DNA of 64,000 bases from Watersipora subatra. Taxonomy: Eukaryota; Bryozoa; Gymnolaemata; Cheilostomatida; Watersiporidae. The position numbers and the translations under genes were made by a program. Under the pieces are notes generated by a model, which saw only the letters and a program-made list of their open reading frames with translations, did no database searches and had not been told where the DNA came from. The DNA lies in the NCBI RefSeq assembly GCF_963576615.1, contig NC_088714.1, positions 30,846,643 through 30,910,642 of the forward strand, written 5' to 3'. Below, in pieces: positions 10,029 through 21,448 of this stretch. How positions within the stretch are numbered: the stretch's first letter is position 1; each line of letters begins with the position of its first letter.

Positions 10029-11191
10029 CTAGCTAAATGCTCGGCGTTGCCGGGTATTAAAAACATTTGAGCTCAAAAAATGTCTTTTTTTAATGTATGC
10101 AACATTTACCATTCTAACTATTAAACAGCATATCATGAAAAAAAAGTTTTATGCAGCTCAAATAAATTTACATAGAAATAAACAACTGTAAAGGAGTTTG
10201 TTTAAGTGTGAAATAAATAGCAAGTAACAACTACATGTACAGTGTAATGGCTGGATAGTCTGTTCAACTACATGTACAGTGTAATGGCTAGATAGTCTGT
10301 TCAACTACATGTACAGTGTAATGGCTAGATAGTCTGTTCAACTACATGTACAGTGTAATGGCTAGATAGTCTGTTCAACTACATGTACAGTGTAATGGCT
10401 AGATAGTCTGTTCAACTACATGTACAGTGTAATGGCTAGATAGTCTGTTCAACTACATGTACAGTGTAATGGCTAGATAGTCTGTTCAACTACATGTACA
10501 GTGTAATGGCTAGATAGTCTGTTCAACTACATGTACAGTGTAATGGCTAGATAGTCTGTTCAACTACATGTACAGTGATTTTGATGAAAAATGATAGTTT
10601 ACTGATACAATTAATACGAACAGAAAAAATAAAGTAAAAATCAGGAATATGTTGAATTAAATAATAACACTGATTACATAGAAGTGTGTGTGTAAAAAGG
10701 TTACTGTTGCAGTAGAAGCTATCCATCAAAATTTTAAATACAACAACACTGTACCTCTTGATACTGGTAAAAATGTAAAAAAGAGATATTGCTTCATAGG
10801 ATTGCCTTTAGGAAGAACCGCAAATTGAAGGAGTGTAATGGCACATTTGAAACTGAAACGTCACATTTGAAAATGAAAAATTAACAACTAGGTAATGGTT
10901 ATAAGGCTTTTAAAAACTTTGCAAAAGAAAACAAACAAAAAAGGTAATATTTAGTAATAATATAAAGTGCATATTTATCTTGTAACCTGCATTCGCGATA
11001 AAGATAGATAAGAAAATTGATGATAAAGAGATTGTAGTGTAATAGAGGCGCTTTGTCAGTAGACTGAGGTTCTGAGTTCAAATCTTGTGTGATGCAGATG
11101 TTTTATTCTTAGCTTTTAATTTCTCTAACTGGACACACGACAGATAGACCAACAGACAAATGACAGAGACTCATATTTTTATATATATAGA
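10029..11191 (-). mobile_element. Helitron-like non-autonomous element C carrying a minisatellite
   Basis: It starts CTAG with a CTCGGCGTTGCCGGGT hairpin and ends TATATATAGA|T. The interior holds the 37-bp minisatellite at 10229-10577, then a unique block (10580-10900) shared with the copy at 62614, then a tRNA-like end with B-box-like GGTTCTGAGTTCAAATC at about 11069-11085. Non-autonomous Helitron relatives with central tandem repeats are known in molluscs (pearl elements) and flies, which fits this layout. Confidence 0.65.
10229..10577 (+). repeat. 37-bp minisatellite, about 9.4 units
   Basis: The unit is AACTACATGTACAGTGTAAT followed by GGCTAGATAGTCTGTTC. Units are identical except that the first reads GGCTGG in place of GGCTAG. 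Such homogeneity indicates recent expansion. It lies inside Helitron-like element C. Confidence 0.95.
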
Positions 11192-11210
11192 TAAGAATAA
11201 ACAATAAGTT

Positions 11211-11303
11211 ATGGGATTGTTATACGGCATGGGAATGTCTGAAATTCTGATACTCATAGCACTTGCTAGCATATGTCTATTCGCTGTCATAACTTCTTTA
11301 CAG
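11211..11303 (+). CDS. Candidate exon encoding a hydrophobic N-terminus
   Basis: ATG at 11211 opens exactly 31 codons to a CAG|GTAACC donor at 11304. The peptide has a short start (MGLLYGMGM) and a hydrophobic core (ILILIALASICLFAVI) typical of a signal peptide or membrane anchor. It starts 19 bp past the end of Helitron-like element C. No downstream exon was recognised, so chance is a real alternative. Confidence 0.3.
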
Positions 11304-12253
11304 GTAACCATACGATATGTAATTAGCTAATGACCACTTGGTGCACCTTGCATTTGACTCAAATACTCATATAACTGACCTACCTCTTACTCCACCTAAT
11401 CAATTTGGACACATATTTTGAGTTCATCAGCTCAGTGATGCCGACAGTAAACTGTACAAGAAGTCAATATATATGTAGCTTCTAGTATGGCTCCTACAAT
11501 ACAACATTATCCCTGTTCTACTCATTTTCTTTTCTCATCCCGCTACAGGTGTCTACCACAGCTATATTAATTACACTAATAGCTACATTCATATAATTTA
11601 TTGGTTAGTCGGTCAAGATGTTTCATAATGACTTTATTTATCACATCTTTGGAATCAGATGGCTCTTTGACTAGTAAATCTCCTGCTGTTTGAAATTAGG
11701 ATGAGGGGGTTATTTAGCCTTGGTTCTATGATGGTCGCATTAGAGCGGGAAAGATGACCAGTTTTATAGGTATTACAATGTAGCCATATGGAGTAGACGT
11801 CTATGGGTTTATATTATCCTTGTAAAAAACTGTGGCTCAGATGATACAATACTCGTTCTATCTGTTTTGGGCCTGTGGCTGGCAGTCTGTTTACATCATT
11901 GGGTGTTTTAAAAAGCTTTGGTTTGGTTTGTTAAAGTTAAACTTTACATTCCTAGGAGAACCACACACAAGAAAATCTTCTTAAGGTTATCCATCAATTT
12001 GATATAACTAAGCTAAACCGGGCATATTTTTCAAAGGTTTTTCATGGCATGTATTAATAAAATCTGTCATAGTTATGGAATGACCCAGATGTTATCCACA
12101 AAATCTTTTCGATCTTTCACCATTTAAAATATTTTTAATTTGTTGTAAAAGATCTATAAACTCAATAACAAATATGCAAGAAGGTGTTTTTCATATAATC
12201 CTAGCACCCTGGCAGCTCAGTATGCCATGAGAGATCATCAGGTTTGTCAATAC
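11304..12253. other. No feature recognised
   Basis: AT-rich unique-looking sequence without long open frames or obvious repeats. Confidence 0.4.
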
Positions 12254-12512
12254 AGCACAGAGAATATGTATGGGCACAATAAAACAGAGAGAATAAGTAT
12301 GCACACAATAAAGCACAGAGAATAAGTATGCGTACAATAAAGTACAGAGAATAAGTATGCGTACAATAAAGCAGAGAGAATAAGTATGCACACAATAAAG
12401 TAGAGAGAATAAATATGCGTACAATAAAGCACAGAGAATAAGGATGCATATAATAAAGCACAGAGAATAAGTATGCGTACAATAAAGCACAGAGAATAAG
12501 TATGCGTACAAT
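12254..12512 (+). repeat. 29-bp minisatellite, about 9 units
   Basis: The unit is close to AATAAGTATGCGTACAATAA followed by AGCACAGAG, with scattered substitutions. Because 29 is not a multiple of three and the unit lacks stops on the minus strand, all three minus-strand frames stay open and give spurious hydrophobic proteins of 60-130 residues. Confidence 0.95.
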
Positions 12513-13154
12513 TTCTCTACAACCATTAAAACTGCAGGTGGTAGCATGCTTGGCAGCCAAGTCGCTATAGCCTACCCAGCACAACTTGCATTTTACTATA
12601 TGCATACAAGATTTACAGTTGTAAAATTAGTATCAAATTTTTCCGTGTTAACCTTCTTTGAATGGTTTAAATACTGATCAACCTTTTTCTGAGGCTTTTT
12701 GAATTACATGTGTTATTGCAATCAGATTTTATAGGCGGAACAAGGAATTTTTAAAAATGATTTTATTCTGTAAAATACTGGAATACTGTATACTAGCAAG
12801 AACGTGAGAGATAAAACTTATATCAATAAACACGGCTTCCGTTGTTCTTACTTACTGACTGAGTGATTTAGAGAAGCAGCGGCTAGTAGCCATACATCGG
12901 CACAATTCACTAGGGATTATCACACAATGGCTCATTCTTTATACTTGCTGACTCAATTGTAGCCAGAATTGTAACCATTTGTACCTGCTATTCATCCCAT
13001 GATAGAGAAACTGAAGGCATGCTAATATAGGCCTACTATAGAACTATCAAGTATTTATAGTCAGAACTATCTTCTGTTACATTATCTCTCTATCTATTGA
13101 ATAAGCTTGTAATGCAATTACTGCAAGAGACTAGATGTAGTATTATCTGGCTGA
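12513..13154. other. No feature recognised
   Basis: AT-rich sequence; nothing supportable. Confidence 0.4.
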
Positions 13155-13480
13155 AAATAAAATTTTACTTTAAATTCTAGTAGCTAAATTAGTGAATTCA
13201 ACTTCTGGTAGCTAAGGTTCAATTACACTTAATTATAGTCAATCTTGGAATAATTGAAATTTAATTTAATTTCACGTACATTAAATTAGCTAGGATAAAT
13301 TTAATGTATTAAATATGTTGCCTGTTATTTTTTATTGCGAAAACCAATGACTGCACATTCATTTATCCAAACACTATTATCATATCAGGACCTTATAAAA
13401 AATAATATCAGGACCTTTGTAAAGGGAGTGGCAGACCATTGCAGCCATTCCTTACTAATTTACATCTTTACCTTATCCAA
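13155..13480 (+). repeat. Dispersed repeat, first of a local pair
   Basis: It matches 14645-14915 in the same orientation. Shared landmarks are AATTCTAGTAGCTAAATTAG / AATTCTAATAGCTAAGTTAA, CTTGGAATAATTGAAATT, TTATCCAAACA and AAAGGGAGTGGCAGACCATT. Substitutions and small deletions separate the copies. Confidence 0.75.
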
Positions 13481-14644
13481 GTTATTTAACAAAGTGTAAG
13501 ACACGATTGATTTTCATGATTGATGCAACTTTGTGTCATTTATAGCGGCTGCCATAAGAAGAGTGCTTTTTCACATGGCTGTTTTTTGTTATAAGCTACT
13601 AGCCACAAATTGTGTCTGGCAAATTTCTGATATATCGGTACATCTACTGTACTCCCTTTTTTTCTGACGAAGAGAGAGTTCTGCTAAGATAGATGGTTGA
13701 TCAAGGCAAAGGCTGACCAAGCATGTTTTTAAGTCAGAATTGTAGGCTATGGAAAATACTTGTCTGAACTGAGATTTCAACATGAGACATTAAGTTTAAT
13801 AACAATTAATGTAACCTGACACTATGGCTGCAGCGGTGTAAAGACAGATCATAATCTACTGTATATATTCCTATAACAGCGACGCTAATTAAGTGTGTAT
13901 AATAAGTGTGTACTATTTTGCTGCCCCATGCGGGTTATGCACTAGCCACTGTCATATTGAGCCCATATGAGTTTCTGAATGGCTAGCTATACAGACTTCT
14001 TACACAAAACAGCACGAGGGTTACAGATAATGAATTCTATTCATGAGCTCTCTAGCCATCATCTTCCTTAATTAACTCTGTCTTCTTGTACTCTTCTATG
14101 CACTGTTCTGGCGTCAATCAGGTATTTCATCGCCATCTCCTAATGAATTTAGTTGCGCAACGTTTTACAATGCACAGCTAGTATCCTGCAGAACCCGAAG
14201 CGCTGCTCAAAGGAATTCAAACAAAACAGATGTGATCTTTGAACAAAATATCATTAAACGTGTGTCTGTAAATGAATGCCCCCCCAATGCTTAAAGGCTC
14301 GCACATACTGTATCTCGGTAAGTCAAGGTTGTTTTCTTGGAGGTTATTCGTAAACTGTGTGCACTGTATACCGATGTAGTCACCGAGGCAGTGCAGATAT
14401 GTCGGAAAACATTACGGCTCGCATGTGAACTACTTCGGTCATGGTGGTTAGCTGTCGCAGATAGCTTGATCTATACTTTCCTTCGTGATAGTTGCTGCAG
14501 GACTAGTATTTTTCATCGGTTTAGAGATTGCATTGAATAATGATACTTATGCTGCAGACTATTCGCTGATGTTAATGCAGATAGTTTTGCTATAGTGTGA
14601 ACAATGTTATTACAGACGATCACTGATATACTGAGGGATTACAT
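13481..14644. other. No gene recognised between repeat copies
   Basis: A 67-codon plus-strand frame at 14337-14540 lies in a locally less AT-rich patch but shows no domain, and no splice-like edges settle its status. Confidence 0.25.
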
Positions 14645-14915
14645 TTTATTTTTTTTTATTAAATTTTTTTATTAAATTCTAATAGCTAAGTTAATGAATT
14701 CGTCTTTTTTAGCTAAAGTTCAATTACGTGTAGTTGCAGTCAACCTTGGAATAATTGAAATTAAATTTAATTTCATTTACATTAAATTAGTTGTCATAAA
14801 ATTACAATAATAAATCTGTTATTTTTATTTGCACATTCGTTTATCCAAACATTATATCAGGACCATTGTAAAGGGAGTGGCAGACCATTGCGGCCATTTT
14901 TCACAAATTTATCAG
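14645..14915 (+). repeat. Dispersed repeat, second of a local pair
   Basis: Direct copy of 13155-13480, shorter by internal deletions, ending just past AAAGGGAGTGGCAGACCATT. Confidence 0.75.
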
Positions 14916-17900
14916 TGCCGATATACAGCGATACAGTGTGTACCAACCAACCTTTCCATACAAACATAGAGTTGTCTTACTCTGTATAAAGTATTCATCT
15001 TAAGCGCATACATTACTTGCTGAGTAGGTGTTTCCTGTCAACGTCCCACTGGTATATTGATGATATCTACTAAACTAGCAAAATGAATTTTTTGTTGGTT
15101 GTCTGGTGATACAGCAATAAACAGAAGTCCAAGATTTATATTCTGCACAAGTAATTTTTTTCAGCTTACTCTTTCTCCGCAAGCGAAATTCAAGCTTCAA
15201 TGCTCTTTTGATGAACTAAGTCATATTTCTACAGCATCAGCCAAACCAGAATCCAGAACTTACTCTAAGACCATGCATGTTCATTGGTATATCTCAACAA
15301 AGCTTTAGTTTCCTAAAGATGAAAGGGCGGTCTAGAAAGTCAAGCAAATAACTTTTAGCTTTCTGTAGTTTTAGTTGATCCACTTTTAGAATTTGTAGAT
15401 GTCTACTTGTTTTCATGGTGACTACTAGATGGATATTTGGTTCACACTCAATGTATTAACTGTTTTTACTTCATTGCATGGATGTTGGCTGTTAATTATC
15501 TCATCCATATAAGCGTGCTAGATGGACAAGTACGAGGAGGATGGATGACCATCAGATTACTAGCAAGGAATAATTTTTTAAGATTTGTTGTATCTATTCA
15601 TGTAGGTAGAAAACTTCGGCTCAAAACCTCTGTGTAGTTCTCTTGTTTGTTGACTCTATTAGCTTCTAAAACTTGTACACTACTTGTGTTCTGACTCACA
15701 TTTACTATATAACTAGAAATAAATTAGTTTTACGGTCGAGAAGAGATAAATGTAGACATTAGATTTGCCTAAGAATGCCGAACCTTGTTGTATCGTAGGA
15801 TTGACCTATATTTTGATTTATTACGCATTCCTATAATCCAATTAGGCTTTAGCTAGTAACAAACAAGTTTACAGGTATATGCTATAAATACATTTATGTA
15901 ATACAATTTCTAGGGATCATTCACTGTCACTTATGGATTCCAAATAAGATAGGCCCTACTACTAAAATCTGATTTGTAGTAATTGAACCCTTGAGTGTTT
16001 GCTAATGCACAATCAATACTTGGTCTTCTTTTATCTTCTCTATTTTTATTATTGATTGTCACTTCTTATTTTTATAGCTTTCATCTTCTAGTAATTATAG
16101 TTTTTGGCTTATCGGGTATTACTAACATTCCCATCAAGGTTGTCTCAGCTTGACCAATCAACTTTTAAATAGATATACCAGCAGTAATTCTTTATTTGAT
16201 TGGCTGTTAAAGATTGAGTCTTATTTATCAATATTAAAGGTAAATATTTTACACATTTCCTATAGCTGATTAGTCTTGATTAGCTCAAGGTTTCACTACG
16301 AATGTTTGCCAGATCAAGCATATAGGTTTTAGGCGCACATAGAGAAATATGTATGTTTGAGAGGATGGGGAAGGTGTGAAGTGGTACAAACTATCATAGA
16401 GGCATCCATAAAGTTTGAGTTTTCCTCTACTCGCCATTTTCAATGATTACTTAACCAATTAAAGGATGACTGGCAATGAACCCATTAACGAACTTTTGTC
16501 ACCACGACATGCCGTTACTACCATAGTCTCCAAACGTGAGATATTTACAAAGATCTCAGATCACAACTAACAACGGTAGATCTAATGGCATACGCTTACC
16601 AACACTACCGATGAAGGCTTCGCAGCTCGGTTGATGGATACCATCGTGTACTCTGTTCATTCGTTGCAAAAACTATCATAGTTCTTTCACAATTATAAAA
16701 AAATACAAATGGAATCAAAAGACTATATCTGCACCCCATATGCATACCCACTATGCTTGGAGGATTTTCAACCACCCTTAATCACAACCGATACATGCCT
16801 GTATCTTCATCTGTATTAATAAATCCACTCTCTCTCATTGGCCCGTTTGTTACTCTGTGTAAACTCTATGTGTTTCCATGTTTTCCGGCTGATTTCGTTC
16901 AACCTTCACTCGCATACGCCTTCCGCCTGGTCGCTTAAAGTATTTGGTTTCAAAAATTTGTTCGGTTTCTGATCACCAGCCTCCTAAACACCTACCTACA
17001 GTTTATCTGATTGAAAATGTAGAAACTTCCTTAATGTAGTTCGTTAATATGACTACAATTGAAAAAAAATTGACAAAATGCAAGCCATTTTATGGTTTCA
17101 TTCTATTACAGATTAAACACTTGGTTATGTCATAGCTTCTGAAGTAGAATGCCAATTTATCTGATTATCTTTCTGGTTTTGTGGCTGTACAAATCTTAGC
17201 ACATTTTTTCATTTCAATCAACACCAGTCATTCATTATGCCAGCATCACTCAAAACCCTTATACATAATAATATGTACATGTAATTACATCTCGCTCAAA
17301 TGTATGTACATGTACATCCAATGATATGCCCTCAATTATTTCGCTATAGCCTATTCACTGTCATCTAATCCGCCATGATAGTTTAACATCAACAACACCT
17401 CTGTTGTTGTTGATGGACACTTACCTTGGCCACCAACCTTTCTAATGCTCATGCCATACCTACATGTACCTTCCCAGTGTCCTATATATAACCTGTTTAC
17501 AATTTCTTTTGATGATCAGAGAATGCTTGTGGTCATGCTGTTTTATGTCCATTTGATGGAGTGTCCAGCATGATAATGGTTACTATGGTAATCTTTTTCT
17601 GATTAACCTTTGCCCTTCTACATATGCTGCTATTATTTTAGCGTTTTCAGTTTTATCTTGACAATGCTCACCACTTTGCTATGATTTCATTTCAACCTTG
17701 TTGCTCTCAGCAGTTTGATGTTCCCACTCATCGGGTTCCTAGCGACTATAAACTTGCCGTTCATTTAGTTGTTAGCTGATTTCTTCAATGGTTTCTATGT
17801 CAATGGTGTCTATTCTGCAGGTAAGTCATTGTATAACTTTAGCATTTTTATTGACTGCGAGTAATTAGTGATAAGGCCTTTGAGAGTTCTGGAGTTCAGA

Positions 17901-18014
17901 TCTTGAGCTATCGCATCACCTGTTCTGCTTTACTCGCTCTGGGAATGATTCATACATCTCATAACTCCGTCTAATTCTGTATTGTTTGAATTTACTAATC
18001 CTGAAGCTATTAGT
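14916..18014. other. No gene recognised
   Basis: AT-rich sequence. Strong isolated donor-like sites occur, for example CTGCAG|GTAAGT at about 17821, but without a convincing open exon. Short open frames at 15099-15308, 15437-15637 and 16753-16938 have no recognisable domain. Confidence 0.35.
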
Positions 18015-18376
18015 AAGTTTTCATAGAGCGATGATGTAGTGGTACACCCCCACCCCTCCCCTATATGGCGCTGCAATACCATCATGGAAACAGCATTGGT
18101 ACTCTCATTCTGTCATGGTTCACGATCGATATTTGGAATCGAAAGAACTCTGTGATGTACGATCTTTGTGCCATGGAAACAGCCTTAGCAAGCGACGGCG
18201 TCAGTCTTGTGCGTGTAGATATGTCTTGCAATATAAGGCGTCGCTCGTATATCGCTCTACTATAACGCCCTATGGTAAGATTATCTGCTTTTCGGCCCAG
18301 CGTAGTGCTTCGGCACTGGTGCACCCAGGTCTCACCACTCTATCACTTGTATGAAGACTTAGTACATGTAGAAGCT
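18015..18376 (+). repeat. Dispersed repeat, about 360 bp, copy 1
   Basis: It matches 35816-36170 in the same orientation. Shared words include ATGGCGCTGCAAT, CATCATGGAA, CTCTCATTCTGTC, TGTGATGT and GCACCCAGGT. The region is less AT-rich than its surroundings and gives overlapping spurious open frames on both strands. The class is unknown; the CATGGAAACA-type words resemble those in the Harbinger-like and foldback families here. Confidence 0.75.
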
Positions 18377-20745
18377 GTTTATTCTCATCTGCGCATAGTT
18401 TGGAAGCTACCGAGGAAACAAAGCATTCCTTGGACTAAATGTGCTAAGATTAGGTGGGATTGTGAGCGAGCGCGTTGCGAATTGCGTGTGACTAAATTCT
18501 GAAATAATGAGTTGCAGTCAGTGACCCAACAGTACAAAGTTACACCAGTTTGATCAATACAAGCTCACAATTAATTTTAAGTGAATACAATTTTATCTGT
18601 TATCAGAGTGATATTATTATAAAGTTTGTTTACACTTGTTTTGGCTTGTTAATAATTCAGTTTCAGAAGATCATTGATGACAAGTAAAGATTTATCATTA
18701 CCATTGTAATGTAATTTTAATAAGTTTTATCAACCAAAACCGGAATTACACAAATCACGTAATCATGATTGCTTGCACAAATAGCTGAATCATAGTCCAA
18801 TTAGTGCTATGTTTTTCTAAAGAGTTCTGCCCGCAGAACTCACCTTTGCAAATTAAACCACGCCGACAGCTTTTCAAAGTAGTCTTGCATACAAGTAATT
18901 TGTTAGTCAATCTATTGAAGCATTTGCTTCTTTCTAAAACACAGCTGCATTTTGACTTTTAAATAGCAATATTTTTACCAATATTAAGCAACCTTTTGTT
19001 GATGTGGTTTCTCAATAATTGTTTGATGTATTTACATTAAATGTAGGAATGTAAGCAATGAGCATTGCTATTGGCTACTGACATTTGCTTTTGCTTCTGG
19101 TTCTTATGGATTCCCTACGGCGCGGGGCAGTCTATTGGCCACACATATATAAAGCCTTTGGATTCTGATCGTGTAATCGTCATAATTTTGGGAGACATAG
19201 GCTATAGTAATTTATGCCTTGGGAGGACTACACGATGGTACGCAATAACTGAGTCGGCCAGGGCATGCATACAGTGGCTAAACCATGAATTGTGATGCAT
19301 CAGCAAATGCCATTAACTGAGATCGTTATAAACATTGTAATGTTTTTAGGCTACGATGACTGATCGCTTGCCTTGTAACAAACATACTTAGTATATGCTG
19401 AAAACATTTTATTGGATTAGTTTACAGGTCATCAATAGAGTAATTACATGGTAATAGAGTAATTCAGTAATTTCACTGATAGTAACATATAGATGATAAC
19501 TCCAATTATGCATATCACTAAATAAATGCATATCATGTACCCCATTTTCATGAGAATCCTGCTTGTAACATTGTGTCTATTGTACCACTCTTGGGTATGC
19601 TTAGGGAATCCAAAAAGCTCGGGCTCTTTCGGATTGCTTGGGTGTCCGGTTGTACCAGGGTACATGTTTGACGTTTAAATTTCGTACCATTCGTAATTGT
19701 GAAAGAATGGGAGTAGCTTTTATCTATCTTGTGGTAGAGGAGGGTACACGATAGTCGAATCGGTTAAGATTTTTCGACAGTGAATAAGCACTTGTGTCGA
19801 TATTACAGCGAAAGCTGTAGGCCTAAACTGAAACCTTTATAAATAGTCGAATGTTTGTAAACCGTGCTAGGTGAGTCCTTCCTTGATAATAAACAACTTT
19901 GACGTGTGCTAAAATATTTTATTGGATTCATTTATAAGTCCTCAATAGAGTTACTACCTTGTTGGTTGCGTTTTATTGAAGGTGGTGCAGAGGACAACTC
20001 CAATATCATAGGGGCGCGTAGAACTAAACAATTTATTACTGTTTACCCTAGTTAATGATAGATCTTTTTCTAGTTGTTATTGTTTTATATTATGTATTTT
20101 CTGTTTGCGGTACGGGTAAGAACTACAAAAGGACTCGTAAGCTTTATTTTCAAACCATCAGCCCGAAAACAAGTTAGTTCCCTAAAAACTTTTAAAGCAA
20201 CAAATTTAATTTTACCAAACCACTGATGCTTGATGCCCTTCTGGTAGGAAGGAACCACTTTAGATCTGAGTATTCGTAAGCATTAAATGACAACCAAGAA
20301 AGGTTTTAGAAATTTTATATTCCGTAGTGCAAAGCCTTCTGTATTATTTACGCATAGGCCTACTGTAAACTTTATGAAGAAACAGTCACCGTGCCAAGTT
20401 CGCTTTGTTCCGATAATAACTAGCATTGTTTGCTTCTTAGCCAGACTCCGCTGAGACTCTCTTGGGATTTTTTGTGCAACATTTCTGACTCTCTTCAATT
20501 TGCACCCTTGATTGATTTGGAACATTGCTCGAGATAATTGATTTACATCTTGTTGTTTGCTGAGAATAATTGCATTACACCGGGTGTAAGTATGGCTGGG
20601 TGGGCACTAGCCATTCAAAGTGCTCGAATTTCATGTTGTTGCGTTGTACTAATTACTGTTATAAATGATGCGTGTTTACATATGCAGACCAAATGTATGT
20701 TCACCCTAACAGATGATGGGAGAAATGTACTTCAAAAATTAATTA
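18377..20745. other. Mostly featureless; a short duplicated segment
   Basis: A segment at about 19403-19508 recurs at 19912-20003 (shared TTTTATTGGATT, TCAATAGAGT, GATAACTCCAAT / GACAACTCCAAT). A 76-codon frame at 19065-19295 has no recognisable domain. Nothing else is supportable. Confidence 0.4.
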
Positions 20746-20989
20746 TGAATTTACACAATTTTTTTGTAGAATTTATGATAAAGTATCAGTATGTTTCTAT
20801 CATTTGCGATTGTTTTTGATGTTTGAAGTGATCCACCTTTATTTTTCTAGATTAAAATGGATAAGTTTGATAGCGATTAAAATGCTCAGAAGAAAAATAC
20901 GTGCGAAATGACATCACTAGTTATTATTGTTGCAAACACCCATACTTTATGATAAAATCTATAAATATTTTGTGTAAGTTCATCTTTAA
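20746..20989. mobile_element. Foldback MITE family 2, copy 1
   Basis: Left end GAATTTACACAATTTTTTTG and right end TTTTGTGTAAGTTCATC are inverted. The left arm continues with TTTTTGATGTTTGAAGTGAT and a GATTAAAATGCTCAGAAG core ending near AAATGACATCACTAGT. The same arm recurs at 40622-41033 and 54417-54868. The right arm is short here. Confidence 0.65.
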
Positions 20990-21108
20990 GGAAGTGTATA
21001 TAAAAATTAATTTTTAAATAACATTTAAGTTGCTATAGATTTTAGACAAGGAGTTACCAGTTGGTAAATATTGTTATTGAATATCTCTTTACTTTGAATT
21101 TTTAATCA

Positions 21109-21448
21109 TCTATAGGCCTATATATAAATGTGAAAGTATGTATGTTCCTCCAGCTATAACTATTATTAGAATAGCTGTAGCTGGACAACACTGACGCAAC
21201 ATCATGGCGCACCGTCATTATTGGAATTACTGGTATTTATTTACTGGAATTTTCCATTGGCATTGTGCCAGGCTAATAGCAAGTGGTAGGCAACTCTCAT
21301 CGCTTCTCATTGTTTGTAAGCTGATTTTTAATACCATTTTCCATTGGCAATGTGCCGGGCTAATAGCAAGTGGTTGGCAACTCTCATCACTTCTCATTGT
21401 TTATAAGCTGATTTTTAATGTCCGGGCAACTCTGAAAGACACAGCTAA
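21109..21448 (+). mobile_element. Helitron-like element in plus orientation with internal duplication
   Basis: It starts A|TCTATAGGCC and ends CACAGCTAA|T with a decayed TCCGGGCAACTCTG hairpin just upstream. It is the reverse complement of the family at 52465 and 60692. A block of about 105 bp (CCATTGGCA...GTGCC...CTGATTTTTAAT) is tandemly duplicated at about 21251-21350 and 21352-21420. An AGCTGTAGCTGGACA motif lies near the 5' end. Confidence 0.6.

Noticed and set aside
10229-10577. CRISPR-like array
   Set aside because: Units are contiguous identical tandem repeats with no spacers, and the DNA is eukaryotic.
12191-12605. Minus-strand frames of 118-134 codons with repeated hydrophobic segments
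   Set aside because: They are translations of the 29-bp minisatellite in different phases.
16600-16644. Possible 15-codon minus-strand first exon ending at GTAAGC
   Set aside because: Too short, with no linked exon or other support.
17700-17826. Possible exon ending CTGCAG|GTAAGT
   Set aside because: The donor is strong but no convincing open frame or acceptor defines an exon.
18065-18502. Overlapping frames on both strands suggesting a small gene
   Set aside because: They lie in a dispersed repeat also present at 35816-36170, where the frames are not conserved.
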